A stretch of 64,000 nt of DNA from Cryobacterium sp. SO1 (GTDB lineage Bacteria; Actinomycetota; Actinomycetes; Actinomycetales; Microbacteriaceae), in assembly GCF_004210215.2 (NCBI RefSeq), contig NZ_CP067394.1, forward strand, positions 2,480,001-2,544,000, read 5' to 3'. This document shows positions 62,064-64,000 of the stretch, in pieces. The position numbers were made by a program, and so were the translations under genes. How positions within the stretch are numbered: the stretch's first letter is position 1; each line of letters begins with the position of its first letter. Below the pieces are notes generated by a model. It saw only the letters and a program-made list of their open reading frames with translations. It was not told where the DNA came from and searched no databases.

Positions 62064-62135
62064 CTGGGGTACCTGGACTCGAACCAAGAACAAATGAACC
62101 AGAATCATCCGTGTTGCCAATTACACCATACCCCA
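62064..62135 (-). tRNA. tRNA-Gln (anticodon CTG)
   Basis: The minus strand reads a full cloverleaf: acceptor stem TGGGGTA/TACCCCA, D-arm with AATTGGCA, anticodon stem GATGA/TCATT around loop TTCTGGT (anticodon CTG), and T-arm loop TTCGAGT. A UGGGGUA start is normal for bacterial tRNA-Gln. The discriminator is G, and CCA is not encoded. An intrinsic terminator follows. Its 3' end appears in degenerate form at 20491. Confidence 0.93.
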
Positions 62136-62170
62136 ATGGCGTAGTCCGAGAACCGCGCCGAAAAATAACT

Positions 62171-63208
62171 CTAGCCCACTTCGGTGCGACCGGCCAAATT
62201 GACGCGAGGGTGTGTCGCCAGCGGGCCGAGAAGTTCGCGGTTGATGGCCACCGCGGCACGCGCGCCCTCGCCGGCGGAGACGAGCAACTGCTCCGGGCCG
62301 GGCGGGGTGGTGTCGCCCGCGGCGAAAAGACCGGGCACCGAGGTGCGGCCCTGCGGGTCGACGACGATCAGGCCATAGGCATCCGCGGACGGGTGCAGCG
62401 CACCCGCGAACGCGGCGGCAGCCTCGTACCGGGGGCGCACAAAACCGCCCGATCTGGGCACGAATTCGCCGTCGACGACCTGGATACCGGTCATGGCACC
62501 GCGCTCCCCCACAACGTCGGTGAGCGGGCGCCGGTCGACGCGGATGCCGCGCTCGGCCAGAGCCGCCTCGTCGGCGTCGGTGATCTGGCCGACGCCGTTG
62601 GTGAAGACGATCAGGTCGTCGGTCCACTGGGAGATGAGCAGGGCGTGCTCGGCGAGGTCGTCGGTCTCGCCGATGAGGGCAAGGGCGCGGTCGGCCTCTT
62701 CGTAGCCGTCGCAGGCGATGCAGCTGTGCAGGTTGGTGCCGTACCAGGCACGGATGCTCGGTAGCGCCGGCAGCGTCTCGGCCAGGCCCGTGGCGATGAG
62801 CACGGTGCGGGCGGTGACCACGCGGTTTTTCTCGCCGCGCATCCCCTTGGTGGACACCGTGAAGCGAGCCACGGTGGCATCCGCCCCGTCGGCGCCGGGC
62901 ACCTGCTCGACCGTGCGCACCAGACCCGTGTGGAACTCGGCGGCCGGGTAGGCCTCGTACTCCTCGCGGCCGATGCGGCGCAGCTCCAGCGGCGGCACGC
63001 CGTCGCGGGTGATGAAGCCGTGCGAGCGCAGCGTGGCGGAGTGTCGGGGACGGTTGCTGTCGATCATCAGGGTGCGGCGGCGGGCGCGCACGAGGTTGAG
63101 CCCGGCGGCCAGGCCGGCCGGGCCGGCGCCGATGATGATGACGTCATAGGGCGCTTCGGCGCCGGCAGCGGAGCCGCTGCCGGCGTTCACTGAACCGTCG
63201 GGCGTCAT
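62171..63208 (-). CDS. NAD(P)/FAD-dependent oxidoreductase, thioredoxin-reductase-like
   Basis: The ATG at 63208 gives a ~345-residue enzyme with an FAD motif IIIGAGPAGLAAGL near residue 24 and a C-terminal PGLFAAGDTTPPGPEQL FAD segment. The redox-active CxxC of thioredoxin reductase is replaced by HSCIACDGYEE: it reads CIAC, so a CxxC is present in position. The GxGxxA NADP motif is altered (ALIGETDDLAEHA). It overlaps the gltX stop by four bases, so it is cotranscribed with gltX. Confidence 0.85.
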   Translation of the reverse strand: MTPDGSVNAGSGSAAGAEAPYDVIIIGAGPAGLAAGLNLVRARRRTLMIDSNRPRHSATLRSHGFITRDGVPPLELRRIGREEYEAYPAAEFHTGLVRTVEQVPGADGADATVARFTVSTKGMRGEKNRVVTARTVLIATGLAETLPALPSIRAWYGTNLHSCIACDGYEEADRALALIGETDDLAEHALLISQWTDDLIVFTNGVGQITDADEAALAERGIRVDRRPLTDVVGERGAMTGIQVVDGEFVPRSGGFVRPRYEAAAAFAGALHPSADAYGLIVVDPQGRTSVPGLFAAGDTTPPGPEQLLVSAGEGARAAVAINRELLGPLATHPRVNLAGRTEVG

Positions 63209-64000
63209 GACACCAGGGTCGCCGAGAGTCGATCCAGGCGGGCCAGGGTATCGGCTTGGCCGAGGATCTCCATCGACTCGAACAGGGGCGGCGAGATCTT
63301 GCGGCCGGACACGGCGACGCGCAGCGGGCCGAAGGCGACCCGCGGCTTGAGTCCGAGGCCCTCGATCAGGATCGCGGTGAGCGTGCTGTGCACGAGCTCG
63401 TGGGTCCATTCCGCTTCGGGAATGTCCCGCAGGGCCGCTGTGGAGGCTGCGAGGATCTCGGCGGCGTTCTTGGGCAGCGAGGCGAGGGCATCCGCCTGGT
63501 GCTCGAGCTTGTCGGCGCTGTGGAACAGGAAGCCGAGCATGTCGGGCGTCTCGCCGAGCAGGGCGATGCGCTCCTGCACGAGCGGGGCGGCGGCGGTGAG
63601 GACGGCGTGCTCCTCGTCGCTGAGCGGCTCGGTGACGATACCGGCGTTGACCAGGTACGGCACCACGCGGGCGGCGAAGTCGGCCGGCTCGAGCAGGCGG
63701 ATGTGGTCGCCGTTGAGCGATTCGGCCTTCTTGAGGTCGAAGCGCGCCGGGTTGGGGTTCACGTCGACGACGTCGAACGCGGCGATCATCTCTTCGATGG
63801 AGAAGACGTCGCGGTCGTGGGTGAGCGACCAGCCGAGCAGGGAGAGGTAGTTGACCAGGCCCTCGGGGATGAAGCCGCGTTCGCGGTGCAGGAACAGGTT
63901 GGACTCGGGGTCGCGTTTGGAGAGCTTCTTGTTCTTGTCGCCCATTACGTAGGGCAGGTGGCCGAAGCGCGGCACGAACGTGGTGAGGCCGATGTCGATC
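63205..64000 (-). CDS. gltX: Glutamyl-tRNA synthetase, C-terminal part
   Basis: The frame enters from the right edge and is open to the end at 63205. PRFGHLPYVMG and KKLSKRD (the KMSKS-type ATP motif) are near the beginning of the visible part, followed by the anticodon-binding helical domain (GLVNYLSLLGWSLTHDRDVFSIEEMI, later RVAVSGRKISPPLFESMEILG). It charges tRNA-Glu; its neighbourhood to tRNA-Gln is conserved in many actinobacteria. The catalytic N-terminal half is outside the window. Confidence 0.95.
   Translation of the reverse strand, partial: IDIGLTTFVPRFGHLPYVMGDKNKKLSKRDPESNLFLHRERGFIPEGLVNYLSLLGWSLTHDRDVFSIEEMIAAFDVVDVNPNPARFDLKKAESLNGDHIRLLEPADFAARVVPYLVNAGIVTEPLSDEEHAVLTAAAPLVQERIALLGETPDMLGFLFHSADKLEHQADALASLPKNAAEILAASTAALRDIPEAEWTHELVHSTLTAILIEGLGLKPRVAFGPLRVAVSGRKISPPLFESMEILGQADTLARLDRLSATLVS

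Noticed and set aside
1..64000. CRISPR array
   Set aside because: No regularly spaced direct repeats with spacers were seen on either strand.

Overview
This window is chromosomal DNA from a high-GC actinobacterium. A Micrococcales/Microbacteriaceae-like organism is my inference, based on the overall gene style, the DUF6153 and aztABCD genes, and the actinobacterial ANTAR and MerR/TetR types. No rRNA gene is present and there is no CRISPR array. The only RNA gene is one tRNA-Gln(CTG) near the right end, next to a partial gltX and a FAD oxidoreductase.

Positions 1-20250 hold ordinary, mostly single-gene functions. They include a truncated STAND/LuxR-type ATPase, a few small hypothetical genes, an ANTAR-domain relic and a glycosyltransferase. 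A DedA/NarL-type kinase/response-regulator operon, an acyltransferase, and two membrane proteins follow. Further along are a GlxA-type regulator facing a quinone-oxidoreductase-like gene, a frameshifted S9 peptidase, and a MerR/lipoprotein-hydrolase pair. A TetR/SDR divergent pair with visible operators and a Tat-exported PhoX phosphatase complete the region.

Positions 20491-62135 look like a metal-homeostasis island. A degenerate copy of the 3' end of the tRNA-Gln gene (32 of 37 bases) lies at 20491-20527, in the same orientation as the intact tRNA at 62064-62135. No integrase survives, only an IS256 fragment and a serine recombinase lacking its catalytic serine. The left half (21270-42392) concerns zinc: an ArsR regulator, a histidine-rich protein, a ferredoxin-like protein, and two COG0523 GTPases. 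It also has a zinc-free L36 ribosomal protein, a FAD oxidoreductase, an ACR3-like permease, and a two-gene ABC transporter of exporter fold. A FecBCD-type uptake system, an aztABCD-like zinc importer with two beta-propeller lipoproteins, and a YcgQ/YcgR-type pair complete it. Three Zur/Fur-like palindromes stand in front of the key operons.

The right half (43426-61776) concerns copper. It holds a truncated CmtR-like repressor next to a duplicated histidine-kinase relic, a kinase/regulator pair with a His/Met sensor loop, and CopZ and CopA behind a CsoR-type operator. DUF6153, DUF305, two M23 peptidases, an extra lgt, a multicopper oxidase, glutaredoxin, redoxin and a CcdA gene interrupted by an in-frame stop follow. 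Several small membrane or metal-related proteins and a YVTN propeller end it. Many of the products are lipoproteins, which may explain the extra lgt. Decay is frequent: at least three broken genes and several relics.
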